NCBI GenBank assembly: GCA_037200975.1
Contig: JBBCGI010000001.1
Coordinates: 2,914,001 to 2,978,000, forward strand
Direction: 5' to 3'
Source: Pseudomonadota bacterium
Lineage (GTDB): Bacteria; Pseudomonadota; Gammaproteobacteria; Steroidobacterales; Steroidobacteraceae
DNA: 64,000 nucleotides
How positions within the stretch are numbered: position 1 is the first letter of the stretch; each line of letters begins with the position of its first letter. Shown piece after piece: positions 17,722 to 25,814 of this stretch. Made by a program: the position numbers and the translations under genes. The notes beneath the pieces were generated by a model. That model saw nothing but the letters and a program-made list of their open reading frames with translations, was not told where the DNA came from and did not search any database.

Positions 17722-19227
17722 ATGAGCGTCATCAAACGCCGCCAATTCGTCCGCACCGCCCTTGCCGCATTACCCGCCGCCACGTTGCCGTTCGGCAAGT
17801 TGTTCGCGGCGAGCGAAGCCGCTGCCTTCGACGATGTCGAGGCCTTGACCAACGATGGAAAGCAGATCGTCCTGAAAGGCGCCGACGTCAAAGAGTTCGC
17901 CGGGCGCATGCGCGGCGACGTGTTGCTGCGCAACAGCACAGGCTACGACGGGGCCCGGCGCATCTGGAACGCGGCATTCGATCGCCATCCGGCGCTCATC
18001 GCCCGTTGCAGCGGCGCCGCGGACGTGATGGAAGCCGTGAAGTTCGCGGCAGCACATCAGCTGCTGCTGGCGGTGCGCGGCGGCGGCCACAGCCTTTCGG
18101 GACAATCGGTGTGCGAGAAGGGGCTGATGCTCGATCTTTCCCAGATGAACGGCGCGCACGTCGACCCCGCCAGGCGGGTCGCGACCATCGAAGGTGGCGC
18201 GTTGTTAGGCGCGCTGGATCGCGAGTCGCTGGTGCATGGGCTTGCGACCACGGCCGGCACCGTGTCGCACACCGGTGTCGGTGGACTCACGCTCGGCGGC
18301 GGCTTCGGCCGGCTCGGACGGCGCTTCGGCCTCACCTGCGACAACGTGCGCTCGATCGATCTGGTCACCGCCGATGGAAAGTTCGTCACCGCAAGCGCCA
18401 CGCAGAACAAGGATCTCTTCTGGGGTTTGCGCGGCGGCGGCGGCAACTTCGGCGTGGCGACGTCGTTCGAGTTCCAGCTGCACCCGGTCGACCCGATCAT
18501 GATGGGCGGCGAGCTCGCGTATTCGTTCGCCGATGCGCCCGACATGCTGAAATTCTTCTTCGACTTCGCGATGCAGGCGCCCGACGAGCTCAATCTCGAC
18601 GCCGCGCTGGTCCGCCTGCCGAACGACGTGCGCTTTTTCACGATCGATGTCTGTTACTGCGGGCCGCGCGGCAACATCGACAAGGTGCTCGCGCCGCTGC
18701 GCAGCTTCCGCAAGCCGATCCGCGACACCGTCGCGCCCACGCCGTACGTACAGTTGCAGGCTTCTGGCGACGAAGGTGCGGCCGCCGGCCGCCGCTACTA
18801 CATCAAGGGCGGTTTCGTGCAGCAGCCAAGCCAGGGCCTGACCGACGCCATGGTCGCAACGATCGCCGAGGCCAATCTACCCATCGTGCAGGCGGTTTCG
18901 ATGCCCCAGGGCGGCGGCGCCTATGCACGCGTGAAGGTCGACGCCACGGCGTTCGCGCAACGCACCGCGCCGTTCAACATGTTCGTGTTCAGCGGTTGGG
19001 AAGATCCGGCGCAGAGTGAGGCCGTCGGCAACTGGGCGCGCGGCGCCTGGAAGAAGCTCGAGCCGCACACGCGCGGTTTCTACGTCAACGAATACAACGA
19101 CGACGCGCATCGCATGCGCGAGACCTACGGCCCGAATTTCGATCGCCTGGTGGCGCTCAAGGCGAAGTTCGACCCGGGGAACCTGTTCCGGCTGAACGCC
19201 AACGTCGCGCCGAAGGCGCGCAGTTAG
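17722..19227 (+). CDS. Tat-exported FAD-linked oxidase (berberine-bridge-type)
   Basis: A 501-residue protein. A Tat signal (KRRQFVRTALAALPAATLPF) implies export of a folded flavoprotein. A PCMH FAD-binding domain follows: VRGGGHSLSGQS contains the His that binds FAD covalently in this family, then GGLTLGGGFGRLGRRFGLTCDN and DLFWGLRGGGGNFG. The C-terminal BBE motif is FYVNEYNDDA...YGPNFDRLVALKAKFDPGNLFR. The position of the second covalent ligand (Cys in 6-S-cysteinyl enzymes) reads SHTGVGG, so attachment is probably through His only. Substrates of relatives range from sugars to alkaloids; none is implied here. Confidence 0.87.
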   Translation: MSVIKRRQFVRTALAALPAATLPFGKLFAASEAAAFDDVEALTNDGKQIVLKGADVKEFAGRMRGDVLLRNSTGYDGARRIWNAAFDRHPALIARCSGAADVMEAVKFAAAHQLLLAVRGGGHSLSGQSVCEKGLMLDLSQMNGAHVDPARRVATIEGGALLGALDRESLVHGLATTAGTVSHTGVGGLTLGGGFGRLGRRFGLTCDNVRSIDLVTADGKFVTASATQNKDLFWGLRGGGGNFGVATSFEFQLHPVDPIMMGGELAYSFADAPDMLKFFFDFAMQAPDELNLDAALVRLPNDVRFFTIDVCYCGPRGNIDKVLAPLRSFRKPIRDTVAPTPYVQLQASGDEGAAAGRRYYIKGGFVQQPSQGLTDAMVATIAEANLPIVQAVSMPQGGGAYARVKVDATAFAQRTAPFNMFVFSGWEDPAQSEAVGNWARGAWKKLEPHTRGFYVNEYNDDAHRMRETYGPNFDRLVALKAKFDPGNLFRLNANVAPKARS

Positions 19228-19245
19228 CGAGAGTACGAACGGGGG

Positions 19246-19671
19246 TCAGGCCACCGCAGCCAGGATCGGATTGAGCGGGATGAGGATGTCATCGACGGCG
19301 TGCAGCACACCGTTCGTGGCGCGCATATCCGCCTGCACGATGGTCGCGCCGTTGATGTTGATGCGGCTGCCATCGAGCGAGGCGCGCAGCGCGCGGCCTT
19401 CCATCGGCTTGAGTTCGCCCGGCAGGATGTCGTTCGCCGCGAGCTGACCTTTCATGATGTGATTGCACAGGAAAGGCTTGAGCGTGCGCGCGTCCTTGAA
19501 GAGCGCGTCGAGCGAACCGGCGGGCAGGCGTTTGAAGGCCTCGTCCGTCGGCGCAAATACGGTGTATTGACCGGGCGAGCGCAGCATGTCGATGAGCGAA
19601 GCCGCTTTGAAGGCGCTCAGCAAGACCCGGAAATTGTCGGCTTCCGCCGCGACGTCGATGATGTTCTTCAT
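19246..19671 (-). CDS. Fasciclin (FAS1)-domain protein without signal peptide
   Basis: A 141-residue single FAS1 domain with the conserved H1/H2 motifs (YTVFAPTDEAFKRLP, then VLHAVDDILIP). Start 19671 (MKNIIDVAAEADNF) fits the domain edge; the longer frame to 19809 adds unrelated residues. Most bacterial FAS1 proteins are secreted adhesion-type proteins, but neither start gives a clear signal peptide. It may be cytoplasmic or exported another way. It converges with the flavin oxidase gene. Confidence 0.85.
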   Translation of the reverse strand: MKNIIDVAAEADNFRVLLSAFKAASLIDMLRSPGQYTVFAPTDEAFKRLPAGSLDALFKDARTLKPFLCNHIMKGQLAANDILPGELKPMEGRALRASLDGSRININGATIVQADMRATNGVLHAVDDILIPLNPILAAVA

Positions 19672-19850
19672 GTGTCCCGATTCGTTTGACTGGTTTGTTT
19701 GTGGCGCGAGTATGCGCGCAATAAACAGCTCAAACCGACGGCCCGAGAAAGATACCCATATCGCCGAAGTGGTGCGCGGGCGCGTCGATTTGCCGCCTTT
19801 CTTGCGCATTCAAATGCCCGCAAATGGCACCCGCGGTTTAAAATGCGCGC

Positions 19851-21281
19851 ATGTTTCACGACGCAGACGCCTTGCTCCTCGCGCGGATCCAGTTCGGGTT
19901 CACGGTCAGCTTCCACTTCATCTTCCCGGCCTTCTCGATCGGGCTGGCGAGTTTTCTCGCGGTGCTCGAGGCGCTCTGGCTGAAGACCGGCAAGACGATC
20001 TATCTAGATCTGTTCAAGTACTGGCTGAAGATCTTCGCGGTCGTGTTCGCGATGGGCGTGGTGTCGGGCATCGTCATGGCCTACCAGTTCGGCAGCAACT
20101 GGGCGGTGTTCTCCGACAAGGCCGGGCCGATCATCGGTCCGCTCATGGCCTACGAGGTGCTGACGGCGTTTTTCCTCGAAGCGGGCTTCCTCGGCGTGAT
20201 GCTGTTCGGCATGCAGAAGGTCGGGCGCCGGCTGCACTTCTTCGCCACGCTGATGGTTGCGGTCGGCACGGCCATCTCCGCGTTCTGGATCCTGAGCGTC
20301 AACAGCTGGATGCAGACGCCGAGCGGTTACGCCATCAATCCGGAAGGGCAGTTCGTGCCGGCCGACGGCTGGCTGCCGATCATCTTCAATCCGAGTTTCC
20401 CGTACCGCCTCGTGCACACGGTCATCGCCGCCTATCTGACCACCGCGTTGATGGTCGGTGCGGTCGGCGCCTGGCACCTGTTGCGCGACTCGACGCATCA
20501 GCACGCGCGCAAGATGTTCTCGATGGCCATGTGGATGGCGGCGCTGGTCGCGCCGGTGCAGATCTTCGTCGGCGATCAGCACGGCCTCAATACGCTCGAA
20601 CATCAGCCGGCGAAAATCATGGCGATGGAAGGGCACTATCAAAGTCATCCCGACGGTGCGCCGCTGCTGCTGTTCGGTATTCCCAACGACGCCGAACAGC
20701 GCATGGAGCATGCGATCGAGATTCCGAAGCTCGGGTCGCTCATCCTCAAGCACGATCCGGACGCGCCGCTCGCCGGCCTCGACAGCATCGCGCCCGAGAA
20801 TCGCCCGCCGGTCAAAGTGGTGTTCTGGACATTCCGGATCATGGTGGGTCTCGGTCTGCTGATGTTCGCGCTCGGCGCGTGGAGCTTGCTGGCGCGGGCC
20901 AGGCACAAGCTGTACGAGTGGCGCGGGCTGCAGCGTTTCGCGGTGTGGATGGGACCGTCAGGATTCATCGCCGTCATCGCGGGCTGGATGACCACCGAGA
21001 TCGGGCGGCAGCCGTTTACCGTTTATGGGCTGCTGCGCACCGCGGATTCCGCTTCGCCGCTGGCCGCGCCGGCGGTCGGTGCGTCGCTGGTGGCATTCGT
21101 CGTCGTGTATTTCGCGGTGTTCGGCATGGGCAGCTGGTATCTGCTCAAGCTGATGTCGCGTCCGCCGCATCCGCACGAGAGCGATCCACCCAATGCGCCC
21201 GCGCACGCTGCGGGTATCACGCCGGGGCCGGCGCTGGCGGCCGGTGGTCCCTCTTCGACCAAGGAGCGGCCGCATGACTGA
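19851..21281 (+). CDS. cydA: Cytochrome bd-type quinol oxidase subunit I (cyanide-insensitive type)
   Basis: A 476-residue membrane protein with about nine helices. Haem-ligand regions are visible: an N-terminal His in FHFIFPAFSIG (low-spin/b595 side), a His in PYRLVHTVIAAYL, and GMQKVGRR / VFAMGVVSGIVMAYQFG. The length and the short Q-loop match the CIO branch (CioA), not the long-loop E. coli CydA (522). It oxidises quinol and reduces O2 to water. cydB overlaps its 3' end by 8 bases. The C-terminal tail (HPHESDPPNAPAHAAG) is His/Pro-rich and cytoplasmic. Confidence 0.94.
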   Translation: MFHDADALLLARIQFGFTVSFHFIFPAFSIGLASFLAVLEALWLKTGKTIYLDLFKYWLKIFAVVFAMGVVSGIVMAYQFGSNWAVFSDKAGPIIGPLMAYEVLTAFFLEAGFLGVMLFGMQKVGRRLHFFATLMVAVGTAISAFWILSVNSWMQTPSGYAINPEGQFVPADGWLPIIFNPSFPYRLVHTVIAAYLTTALMVGAVGAWHLLRDSTHQHARKMFSMAMWMAALVAPVQIFVGDQHGLNTLEHQPAKIMAMEGHYQSHPDGAPLLLFGIPNDAEQRMEHAIEIPKLGSLILKHDPDAPLAGLDSIAPENRPPVKVVFWTFRIMVGLGLLMFALGAWSLLARARHKLYEWRGLQRFAVWMGPSGFIAVIAGWMTTEIGRQPFTVYGLLRTADSASPLAAPAVGASLVAFVVVYFAVFGMGSWYLLKLMSRPPHPHESDPPNAPAHAAGITPGPALAAGGPSSTKERPHD

Positions 21282-22281
21282 CAGCACCGTGCTCACCAAC
21301 ATCTGGGCTGCGATCCTCGCCTTCGCGGTGTTCATGTACGTCGTGATGGATGGCTTCGATCTCGGCATCGGCATCCTGTTTCCGGTATTCGGTGTCGGCC
21401 GCGAGCGCGACAGCGCGATGAACTCCATCGCGCCGGTGTGGGACGGCAACGAGACCTGGCTGGTGCTCGGTGGCGGCGGATTGTTGGCCGCGTTCCCGCT
21501 GGCATACGCGGTCATCATGTCGGCGCTCTATCCACCGCTGATCGCGATGTTGCTGGCGCTGGTGTTCCGTGGCGTCGCCTTCGAATTCCGCTGGCGCGAT
21601 CCGGCGCACCGCGCTGTCTGGGATTTCGCGTTCACGGCCGGTTCGTTCGTCGCCGCGCTCACGCAGGGCATCATGCTCGGTGCGCTGCTGCAGGGCATCG
21701 CGGTCGAAGGCAGGGCGTACGGCGGCGGCTGGTGGGACTGGTTGACGCCGTTCAGCCTGCTCACGGGGGTGAGCGTCGTGGCCGGCTACTCCTTGTTAGG
21801 CGCCTGCTGGCTCAACTGGAAGACCGAAGGGGAGGCGCAGAATCACGCGCGCCGCCTGATGCGCATTCTCGCGCCCGTCACGTTGTGCGCCATTCTGGCG
21901 GTGAGCCTCTCGACGCCGTTCCTCGGCCGCGAATACTTCGACCGCTGGTTCACGATGCCGCGGGTGTTGTTCACCGCGCAGGTGCCGCTGATCATCGCGA
22001 TCCTCACCTGGCGATTCGCGCGCAGCCTGCGCCGCAATTATGAGCTCGCGCCGTTCGTCATCACGCTCGCCGTGTTCGGGTTGAGCTTCGTCGGATTGGG
22101 AATCAGCATGTATCCGTACCTGATCCCCAACAGCATCACGCTGCAGATGGCGGCGGCGCCCGAGAGCAGCCAGGCATTCATGTTGTGGGGCGCGGGACTG
22201 CTGGTGCCGCTCATCCTCGCCTACACCGCGTGGTCCTACTGGGTGTTCCGCGGCAAGGTGGCGCACGAGGGCTATCATTAA
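21274..22281 (+). CDS. cydB: Cytochrome bd-type quinol oxidase subunit II
   Basis: A 335-residue polytopic protein. It opens with NIWAAILAFAVFMYVVMDGFDLGIG, then has NSIAPVWDGNETWLVLGGGG (quinol oxidase subunit II signature) and about eight helices. Start 21274 (MTDSTVLTN) overlaps cydA in another frame; the frame upstream to 21193 is the shadow of cydA. It pairs with CydA as the structural pseudosymmetric partner of the bd oxidase. Confidence 0.94.
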   Translation: MTDSTVLTNIWAAILAFAVFMYVVMDGFDLGIGILFPVFGVGRERDSAMNSIAPVWDGNETWLVLGGGGLLAAFPLAYAVIMSALYPPLIAMLLALVFRGVAFEFRWRDPAHRAVWDFAFTAGSFVAALTQGIMLGALLQGIAVEGRAYGGGWWDWLTPFSLLTGVSVVAGYSLLGACWLNWKTEGEAQNHARRLMRILAPVTLCAILAVSLSTPFLGREYFDRWFTMPRVLFTAQVPLIIAILTWRFARSLRRNYELAPFVITLAVFGLSFVGLGISMYPYLIPNSITLQMAAAPESSQAFMLWGAGLLVPLILAYTAWSYWVFRGKVAHEGYH

Positions 22282-22402
22282 AACGCCGGACGAACGCGAA
22301 GCGCCCCTGCTGCGGCGGATGGGCTGGATGGCCCTCATATGGGCCATGAGCGTGACTTTGTTAGGTGCGGTGAGCCTGATGATCCGCTGGTGGTTGAAGT
22401 AG
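22277..22402 (+). CDS. DUF2474 / CydX-like single-helix subunit of the bd oxidase
   Basis: A short frame directly after cydB reads EAPLLRRMGWMALIWAMSVT, then LLGAVSLMIRWWLK and stop. It is a basic N-terminus plus one membrane helix, the pattern of DUF2474/CydX-type proteins that close cyd operons and stabilise the oxidase. The only ATG (22319) would leave 27 residues and remove the charged N-terminus. An ATT at 22277 overlapping the cydB stop (ATTAA) would give 41 residues, the usual size. The start codon is therefore uncertain: either a rare ATT by coupling or the internal ATG. Confidence 0.72.
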   Translation: MKTPDEREAPLLRRMGWMALIWAMSVTLLGAVSLMIRWWLK

Positions 22403-22403
22403 C

Positions 22404-22498
22404 GGTGCCGGGGTGCAATTGTCGCAATTACGCGGAAGTGAATTGCGCCCCGGCACCATTCACTTCCGCGTAATTACGACAATTGCACCCCGGCACCA
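22404..22498. repeat. 39-bp inverted repeat after the cyd operon (family A, copy 2)
   Basis: The arms start at 22404 and end at 22498 and pair over about 39 bases with one mismatch. The outer part, GGTGCCGGGGTGCAATTGTC, matches the repeat at 9798-9888. The centre contains a third partial copy of the arm end (GCGCCCCGGCACC). It lies 2 bases after the DUF2474 stop codon and 18 bases before the next gene. Confidence 0.92.
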
Positions 22499-22516
22499 CT
22501 CATCTGCGAGACATCC

Positions 22517-23236
22517 ATGAACCGCAACTCCGCTCTGTACGCGCTCGGCGCCATCTTGTTAGGCGCCGTCGGCATCTGGTTCCACGATTTCGCGTTGCAG
22601 TGGCAGCCGGTGCCGAAGGGCATCGCGATGCACACGCCGCTCGCCTACCTGAGCGGTCTGCTGCTCATCATCGGCGGCGGCGCCATCCTGACGCGCAGGG
22701 CCGAACGCGGCGGCGCGCTGTTGCTGGCGGTGTTCTACGGCTTCTGGGTGCTCGCCTTGCACCTGCCCGCAGCGCTCGCCTCCTGGCGCCACATCGGCGC
22801 ATGGAACGGCCCGGCCGAGCTCACCTTCATGACCATGGGCGGCGTCGCCTTGTTCGCCGCCGGCACGGGCCAGCTGCGTGGCACAATTTCATTGGCCGCG
22901 CGCCTGCTGGCCGGTGCCAGCGCCGTCGTCTTCGGCTTCGCACATTTCAACTACGCGGACTTCACCGCGAGCATGGTGCCGTCCTGGATTCCCTATCCCT
23001 TGTTCTGGGCATACGCTACCGGCGCGGGCCACCTGGCGGCCGGCGCGGCATTGATCAGCGGCATCCAGGCGCGGGTCGCGGCCACCCTGCTCGCCGCGAT
23101 GATGGGTTCGTTCGTCGTGCTGCTGCACGTGCCGCGCGTGATCGCGCACCCGGAATTGCACGCGGAATGGATCATGCTGGCGGTGTCGACTTCGCTGACC
23201 GGCGCCGCATGGCTCATCAGGAAATACGCGACTTGA
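22517..23236 (+). CDS. Polytopic membrane protein, unknown
   Basis: A 239-residue protein with about seven predicted helices (for example LYALGAILLGAVGIWF, GLLLIIGGGAIL, GALLLAVFYGFWVLALHLPAAL, GGVALFAAGTG, AAMMGSFVVLLHVPRV). The arrangement resembles DoxX-like or DUF-type small membrane proteins, but I recognise no signature. Its stop overlaps the TTG start of yheU. Confidence 0.72.
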   Translation: MNRNSALYALGAILLGAVGIWFHDFALQWQPVPKGIAMHTPLAYLSGLLLIIGGGAILTRRAERGGALLLAVFYGFWVLALHLPAALASWRHIGAWNGPAELTFMTMGGVALFAAGTGQLRGTISLAARLLAGASAVVFGFAHFNYADFTASMVPSWIPYPLFWAYATGAGHLAAGAALISGIQARVAATLLAAMMGSFVVLLHVPRVIAHPELHAEWIMLAVSTSLTGAAWLIRKYAT

Positions 23237-23490
23237 ACGAAGACTCCGAACGCCCGCTGCCGCCTGTTGTCATCCCGCATACCGAGTTGTCGCCTGATGC
23301 GCTCGAGGGCGTGATCCAGTCGTTCGTGCTGCGCGAAGGCACGGATTACGGCGAGCGCGACGTATCGTTCGAAACCAAGGTGATGCAGGTACGCCGCCAG
23401 CTCGAACGCCGGGAAGCCGAGATCGTCTACGATCAGAACACCGAGAGCATCGACATCGTGGTGCGCCGGCCCGCAGGTCTGCCTCGCTAG
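23233..23490 (+). CDS. yheU: YheU-family (UPF0270) protein
   Basis: An 85-residue protein closely matching E. coli YheU: IPHTELSPDALEGVIQSFVL, REGTDYGERD, then KVMQVRRQLERREAEIVYDQ. Function is unknown. There is no ATG in frame. TTG at 23233, embedded in the previous gene's stop (TTGA), preceded by AGGAAA, is the only sensible start and makes the N-terminus about ten residues longer than YheU. Confidence 0.85.
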   Translation: MNEDSERPLPPVVIPHTELSPDALEGVIQSFVLREGTDYGERDVSFETKVMQVRRQLERREAEIVYDQNTESIDIVVRRPAGLPR

Positions 23491-23545
23491 CAGTTAGACT
23501 CGCCCCCAGCTGCTCCGCGAAGGCTCCGGGATCTATTTCCGCCCC

Positions 23546-23632
23546 ATGACCGACTACGTCAAACTTTGCAAGTCCGAGAAATACCTGTTCGCGGAAAACG
23601 AGCAGATCGTGGTCCTGGCGCGGCATCGATGA
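23546..23632 (+). CDS. 28-residue frame coupled to the beta-lactamase gene
   Basis: ATG 23546 begins MTDYVKLCKSEKYLFAENEQ and ends at TGA 23632. That stop overlaps the beta-lactamase ATG at 23629 (ATGA). The codon content looks coding-like. It could be a leader peptide that controls beta-lactamase translation, or the 5' remnant of another gene. No known family. Confidence 0.35.
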   Translation: MTDYVKLCKSEKYLFAENEQIVVLARHR

Positions 23633-24498
23633 TCACGCGGCGCCACCTCGTGAGTCTCGCGCTGGCGGCGGCGCTGGCCACACCCGCGGCCGCCGCGCGC
23701 GCCGATCGTGAACTGAAATCCATCCAGAAACGCGTCGGAGGCCGCCTCGGCGTGCACGCACTCGATTCGCAGAGCGGCAAACGATTCGGCATCGACGACC
23801 GTTCGCGATACGCCATGGCGTCGACCTTCAAACTGCCGCTGGCCGCCGCCTTGTTGTGGCAGGTGGACCGCGGCGCGTTCAAGCTCGATCGCACGCTGCC
23901 GATCTCGCGCGACAACCTGTTGCCGTATTCGCCTTCGGTGGAGGCGGCGCTCGCCGCCGGATCGGACTCGATGACCTTGCGCGAGCTGTGCGTCGCCATC
24001 ATCACGGTGAGCGACAACGCCGCCGCCAACATCCTGCTCACCGGCATCGGCGGCCCGCAGGCGCTAACTACTTTCATGCGCAATATCGGCGACGAGGTCA
24101 CGCGCCTGGATCGCATGGAGACCGCGCTCAACAGCAACATGCCCGGCGATCCGCGCGACACGACCACGCCGCGCGCCATGGTCGATTCGCTGCTGCGGAT
24201 CTTCACGCAGGATGTGTTGTCGATCCCGTCGCGCGCCTTGCTCATCGACTGGCTGACGGCGGCGAAGACCGGCCTCGAGCGCGTCCATGCCGGTATTCCC
24301 AAGTCCTGGCTGGTCGGCGACAAGACCGGCACCGGCGAGAACGGCGCGGTCAACGACCTCGTCATCGCGTTTCCACCGGAACGGCGGCCGGTGCTGGTCG
24401 CCGTCTACATGAGCGGTTCGCAGCTGCCGCTCGCGCAGCTCAACGCCGCGCACGCGCAGATAGGAGCACTGGTCGCCAAAGAGCTCGGCCGGGACTGA
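23629..24498 (+). CDS. Class A serine beta-lactamase
   Basis: A 289-residue class A enzyme with all catalytic boxes in order: STFK (Ser70/Lys73), SDN (130 loop), ME-TALN (Glu166/Asn170 region, followed by PGDPRDTTTP) and KTGTG (234 box). The N-terminus MITRRHLVSLALAAALATPA has a twin-Arg followed by a hydrophobic stretch, suggesting Tat export to the periplasm. It should hydrolyse penicillins and possibly cephalosporins; the spectrum is not readable. No AmpR/LysR regulator lies beside it, so it looks like a chromosomal, intrinsic gene and not a mobile cassette. Start 23629 is chosen for the signal peptide; ATG 23566 would add unrelated residues. Confidence 0.93.
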   Translation: MITRRHLVSLALAAALATPAAAARADRELKSIQKRVGGRLGVHALDSQSGKRFGIDDRSRYAMASTFKLPLAAALLWQVDRGAFKLDRTLPISRDNLLPYSPSVEAALAAGSDSMTLRELCVAIITVSDNAAANILLTGIGGPQALTTFMRNIGDEVTRLDRMETALNSNMPGDPRDTTTPRAMVDSLLRIFTQDVLSIPSRALLIDWLTAAKTGLERVHAGIPKSWLVGDKTGTGENGAVNDLVIAFPPERRPVLVAVYMSGSQLPLAQLNAAHAQIGALVAKELGRD

Positions 24499-24566
24499 CC
24501 GCCCCTAGCCACCGGCGCCCCGCCATCAAGCGATCTTGCTAGTATTCGGCGCAAGGGGAGGCCAGC

Positions 24567-25298
24567 ATGAAACGTGCATCATTGTTCTCTTTGTTAGTTT
24601 GCTGCGGTGCGAGCGCCGCGTTCGGCCAGGATCTCGAGGAAGTCGTGGTCACCGGCATGCGCAGCGCGGACGTAGCGGTTCCCGGCACCAGCCTCAAGCG
24701 TCCCGGCGACTTCATCCTGCTCATGGTGGAGGTCAGCAACGATTCGCGCGACGAGAAGACGCGCCAGAGCGAGATCGAAGCGACGCTGCGGGCGATGCTC
24801 GCGGCCGCGGCGAAAGACAAATCCATCGAGCTATCGGTCATAGGCGACAACAATCTCGTGCTGCCGCTCAAGCTCGATTCGGCGACGCTGAGGCTCGTCG
24901 GCGGCAAACGTGCGGACACGTCCGAGACCACCATCAGCGTCAAGACGGCTATTCCGAAGACCGTCGGCAACAGTTCGGCGCTGGTGGCGAAGCTCAAGGA
25001 TTTTGCCGCCGGCATCAAGCCCGTGGGACGGACCATCATCGACGACGACGGCGCATTCGAAATCAGCATCGTGAACCCGGCGCAGTATCGCGACCGTGTC
25101 ATCGAGCTGTTCGCCGCGGACGTCAAGAAAGTCGTCGCCGCGCTCGGGCCTGACTACAAGGTGGTGGCGCGTGGCATCGATGCGCCGATCCAGTGGGTGC
25201 GCGACGGGATGCTCGAGGTGACGATTTTCGTGCCGTACCGCTACGACGTGCTGCCGGCCACCGTCACTTCATATACGCGCACTGCCGAAGAGCAATAG
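24567..25298 (+). CDS. Periplasmic SIMPL/DUF541-like protein with a TonB-box-like N-terminus
   Basis: A 243-residue protein with a Sec signal (MKRASLFSLLVCCGASAAFG). The mature protein begins QDLEEVVVTGMR, the sequence typical of TonB boxes in TonB-dependent receptors, but there is no plug or barrel. The rest (ILLMVEVSNDSRDEKTRQSE, VKTAIPKT, VARGIDAPIQWVRDGMLEVT) is alpha/beta and vaguely resembles SIMPL (DUF541) proteins. Function is unknown. It converges with sixA. Confidence 0.65.
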   Translation: MKRASLFSLLVCCGASAAFGQDLEEVVVTGMRSADVAVPGTSLKRPGDFILLMVEVSNDSRDEKTRQSEIEATLRAMLAAAAKDKSIELSVIGDNNLVLPLKLDSATLRLVGGKRADTSETTISVKTAIPKTVGNSSALVAKLKDFAAGIKPVGRTIIDDDGAFEISIVNPAQYRDRVIELFAADVKKVVAALGPDYKVVARGIDAPIQWVRDGMLEVTIFVPYRYDVLPATVTSYTRTAEEQ

Positions 25299-25319
25299 AC
25301 AAGCGCACCGTTGCATGCC

Positions 25320-25814
25320 TCACGCCAGCGCGCGCAACACGCGCGGCGGCATCATCCAGATCAGCGTCGCGCCGCCCGGCTCGACCGTCTTGCCAAAATC
25401 GATGCACGCCGCGCCGCCCTTCTTGAACGAGAATTTCAGGCGTGCGACGCCGCCGAGCGCCTGCGACAGCAGCAGCGAGAGGTGGGGTTCGTGTCCCACG
25501 AGCACCACGCAGCGGCCGCGCTGCTTGCGCAGCAGCGCGATCGCGTGCCGCACCGGCTGGCCTGCGGCGAGCTCTGCGCACTCGGTGAGATCCCGCAGCT
25601 GCGCGACGCGTTGCAGGATGGTCGCGGTTTCGAGCGCGCGCATGAACGGGCTGGTCAGCAGCGTGGCGTTGCGCGGCAGGTGGCGCGCCAGGCCGCGCGC
25701 GGCCTTCTCGAATTTGCGGATGCCGGCCGGGGTCAGCGGCCGCAAGGCATCCTTCGGCCAGCGCGCGCGGCTGCGTTCGTGGGCGATCGCGTGACGGACG
25801 AGGATGACCTGCAT
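25320..25814 (-). CDS. sixA: Phosphohistidine phosphatase SixA
   Basis: A 164-residue histidine-phosphatase protein. It opens with the RHG-type motif LVRHAIAHER, followed by LTPAGIRKFEKAA, TSPFMRALETA and the second catalytic His in LVGHEPHLS. Length fits SixA (161 in E. coli), which dephosphorylates histidine phosphotransfer domains and, in enterobacteria, the nitrogen PTS. It overlaps the upstream CYTH-CHAD gene by one base, a pairing common in Proteobacteria. Confidence 0.88.
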   Translation of the reverse strand: MQVILVRHAIAHERSRARWPKDALRPLTPAGIRKFEKAARGLARHLPRNATLLTSPFMRALETATILQRVAQLRDLTECAELAAGQPVRHAIALLRKQRGRCVVLVGHEPHLSLLLSQALGGVARLKFSFKKGGAACIDFGKTVEPGGATLIWMMPPRVLRALA

